A stretch of DNA of 64,000 bases from Congeria kusceri (Eukaryota > Mollusca > Bivalvia > Myida > Dreissenidae), in the NCBI GenBank assembly GCA_027627225.1, contig CM051034.1:50352081-50416080 (forward strand), given 5' to 3'. Of the stretch, positions 61,648 through 64,000 are shown one piece after another. The translations under genes were made by a program, and so were the position numbers. The notes under the pieces are model-generated. The model did no database searches. It was not told the DNA's origin and worked only from the letters and a program-made list of their open reading frames with translations. The stretch's first letter is position 1. Each line of letters starts with the position of its first letter.

Positions 61648-62194
61648 TGGAAGAATCACAATACTATGGCTATTCTACTCTTTTAGTTCTTTTGGTTTTT
61701 GTTTAAGCAGCATGCACTTATTGTTGTGTAAAATATCTCAATGGGCAATACCATTACCATGACAACAAAGGCACAAGTGCTTCAATACCATGATGACAAA
61801 GAGCAAGGGTTAAGCGTGAAACTGTTGTATCTGTTTAACATTTCTATATCCGATACAATAGTTTCACACTCAACCCTCGAATTATACCGGCACCTGAGCA
61901 TCAAACTGACCCTTGCAAAAATTGTTCGCTAACTTTTACTACCTGAGATCAGTAGTTATGCATACTTTAGGTAGTTATACATACTTTAGGATATATTATT
62001 TGCTTACAGAAACTTTCTCGTGGGGGTTGGGGGCGGGGGAGAAGATAATGTTAAGCAAAAAACTGTTCACACATATATGTTAAAATCACATTACCATCCG
62101 TTATCAAAAAGACAGTGAAGTATCACTGCAGTAGTCAGTATTTCGGACTGAATTTTGGCCAATTAGACTAGCCATTTTAGAAATAAGAAATAAT
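61648..62194. other. Non-coding interval
   Basis: Only short frames. A G-rich patch TGGGGGTTGGGGGCGGGGGA lies at 62021-62040. Confidence 0.4.
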
Positions 62195-62454
62195 TTTCGT
62201 TTTTAAATTATTTTGGAGTTCTGATGCGTAGGAATTAAACCACGAGGGCATTGGCCAGAGTTGTTTAATAGTCAAGCATCTGAACGACAAATAGTTGTTT
62301 ATTGACAGATGAACAATGATAATTATTTCGATTCTAACATGATTTAACATATATTTTTGTAAAAGTTATTGAAACTACTTTTTACTATGCACCGCTCAGA
62401 ATCGGGACTTGCATTGTTTATTGGGTAGTTAAACAACAATCATTTTGTTCTTTG
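62195..62454. repeat. Dispersed repeat (CCAATAAACAA family)
   Basis: GGAGTTCTGATG, GGAATTAAACCAC, TTATTTCGATTCTAACATGA and GTTTATTGGGTAGTTAAACAAC match 51055-51320 and 6935-7065 (the last in inverse orientation). Confidence 0.65.
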
Positions 62455-63898
62455 GGCCGAAAATAAAATATTGTTTGTTTCCCCTCCCGCGACCCATGCT
62501 AATAAAGAGTGGGTCGGTAGGTCAGAAAAATATTTTATTTTTATACACAATAAGTCATTTTCATTCATGTTTTCCTTATGTTGGAAATGTTACGTTATAG
62601 TATAAATTCTTAATATTTTAGTTGTAGTAGATGAATAACGTTCTGCTTATTTATGTAATACTATGTTCTAATTACCTTACAATAATTTATCAAAATTGAA
62701 CAAACAACAACATACGTTAAAAACAAGAGCATTAATAATAAAAACCTGTTAAAACTAAGGAGTAATAGCGTGAAGTTGCAATGTGCCGGGCATCCAAAAC
62801 AGAACACTGTTAGCAACAGCCATAGCAACGGTCACTGTCAAACTGCGGCTAGCAGTTTGTAGCTGAAAAACGTGTTACACCCTTAGCACGTGGATAGTGT
62901 TTAAAAGCATAAATCTGTAAAACTGTATCTGAACAACGAATATGCTAGAGCATAAATGAATTAGCATTCAATGGAAATAAAAACAAATAGGACTTTGTTT
63001 ATATATAAAGAAAGCAACAGAACATTTTTGATAAATTAAAATAAAAAGAAAAGGTGCTGAAGTTTATTTACTTTCATTTTTGACAAGGACTTTAGTTCCT
63101 CTAACTTTCATTCAAATGTTGCCTCAGCCAAAGTTTTTGCATAATTCTAATCCGTGTGCATTGATGAGTTTGAATACCACTTTCCTTAATTATTACTAGA
63201 TCTAGTAATTGAATTTTTTGAAAACAAAATAAGACGTTTGACGCGATCAGTTTGTCGAGTTTCATGACGTCGTAATTCGTATTCTTAGTAAACGGTTCCT
63301 TCCACCAAAATTGTGATATTTATTTATAAATATTTATTTATTTACTATTTTAATTTGTAGTAATTTATTATAAAAGTGTCTGTTAAAAACACGCATATCT
63401 ATAACAAAACATATACCTAACGCAAATGTGTTACAAATGACTTGCACCTTTACCAACTAAAATTAGAATGAGGGCGTGATAAACATTCTAACAACGACGC
63501 TCATTTACATGTTGGAAATTTTATGCGTTCTCACTGGCTGACTGTTTGGCTCTTGTTAAGCTGACTCCTCCTGCGTCAATATTTTATCGATAATGGACAC
63601 TTGGTGCATAAAGGCGAGTTTGTTAATTGCTGGTGGGCGTTCTTGGTCTTTAAAAAAACATGCATATGCGAGTGGAAATGGTTGCGCCCAAGAATCTGAC
63701 ACTGAATCATTTTATAAGCGTCTTTTGAAAGTAAGATTTGTACACGCTATTGGATTCTTTTTAAGGATTCGCACCCCACATTTTCACACACAAATAAAAT
63801 AAAATATAGTTTTCTTTGGTCTATAATTTTGTTTGGGTCTCTGTGATTTTGCTGGGTCGGTCGTGGGAGGGGAAACAAACAATATTTTATTTTAGGCC
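62455..63898. mobile_element. 1.44-kb terminal-inverted-repeat element
   Basis: Left end 62455-62495 (GGCCGAAAATAAAATATTGT, TTGTTTCCCCTCCCGCGACCC) and right end 63855-63898 are reverse complements over ~38 bp with two or three mismatches. The interior has no transposase-like frame; a 69-codon frame at 63593-63802 is unremarkable. No certain target duplication. Superfamily unknown. Confidence 0.7.
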
Positions 63899-64000
63899 TT
63901 GTCTATAGAAAAATTACAGAGTATCATGTAAGAATTATTGTTTTGCAAAACAGTTCTAATGCATACTTATTTCAAGCACAACCTTTAGTTTTTACCATTA

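Noticed and set aside
62021..62040. G-quadruplex
   Set aside because: Only three long G-runs are present (TGGGGGTTGGGGGCGGGGGA), one short of the usual four; not supported as a feature.

Overview
This is an animal nuclear genome window: AT-rich, intron-containing, and mostly repeats. The repeat content points to a bivalve mollusc. My best guess is a dreissenid (zebra or quagga mussel), because a ~250-bp palindromic element with GATTAGCCTGTGCAGTC-type arms occurs five times and I associate it with Dreissena sequences. That is recollection and was not checked. I see no rRNA, no convincing tRNA gene, no CRISPR and no bacterial-type operon.

Layout. 1-6.8 kb: diverged tandem-cored repeats. 8.4-15.1 kb: a four-exon minus-strand gene for a secreted, Cys-rich protein with a Gly/Thr/Asn hexapeptide region and a hydrophobic C-terminal tail. 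All four exons join in matching phase. One intron holds a decayed LINE in the opposite orientation. 20.5-22.1 kb: a tandem paralogue of that gene with broken frames, without the LINE, and with a visible homologous flank. 26.7-30.05 kb: a 3.08-kb foldback element (long inverted repeats built of ~22-bp tandem units, 6-bp target duplication). It sits inside a short open frame that would be continuous without it. 32-40 kb: AT-rich 3' flank of the next gene, with several small inverted-repeat elements.

40.2-58.8 kb: five exons (minus strand) of the 3' end of an actin-binding LIM / UNC-115 type gene. They end in a villin headpiece split over two exons. The gene runs off toward higher coordinates. 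One 9.8-kb intron carries a 5.2-kb (ACT)n tract with a 33-bp higher-order repeat. Other introns carry minisatellites (35, 96, 69, 53 and 42 bp), a tRNA-derived SINE, a Tigger-like TA-flanked element and palindromic elements. 58.8-64 kb: no recognised exon, a 1.5-kb 42-bp minisatellite, a TTAA-flanked element carrying a tRNA-like domain, and a 1.44-kb terminal-inverted-repeat element.

Most noteworthy: (i) the previously unrecognised (to me) secreted hexapeptide-repeat gene and its decaying duplicate; (ii) the foldback element interrupting a frame, with a perfect 49-bp hairpin in its core; (iii) three elements flanked by TTAA or a one-base variant, each holding a different tRNA-like A/B-box domain; (iv) two unrelated tandem-cored families sharing an AACAAGAG-plus-hairpin terminus and sub-terminal inverted repeats, suggesting one mobilising machinery; (v) a 53-bp array that looks like tandem amplification of the end of an inverted-repeat element plus its flank.
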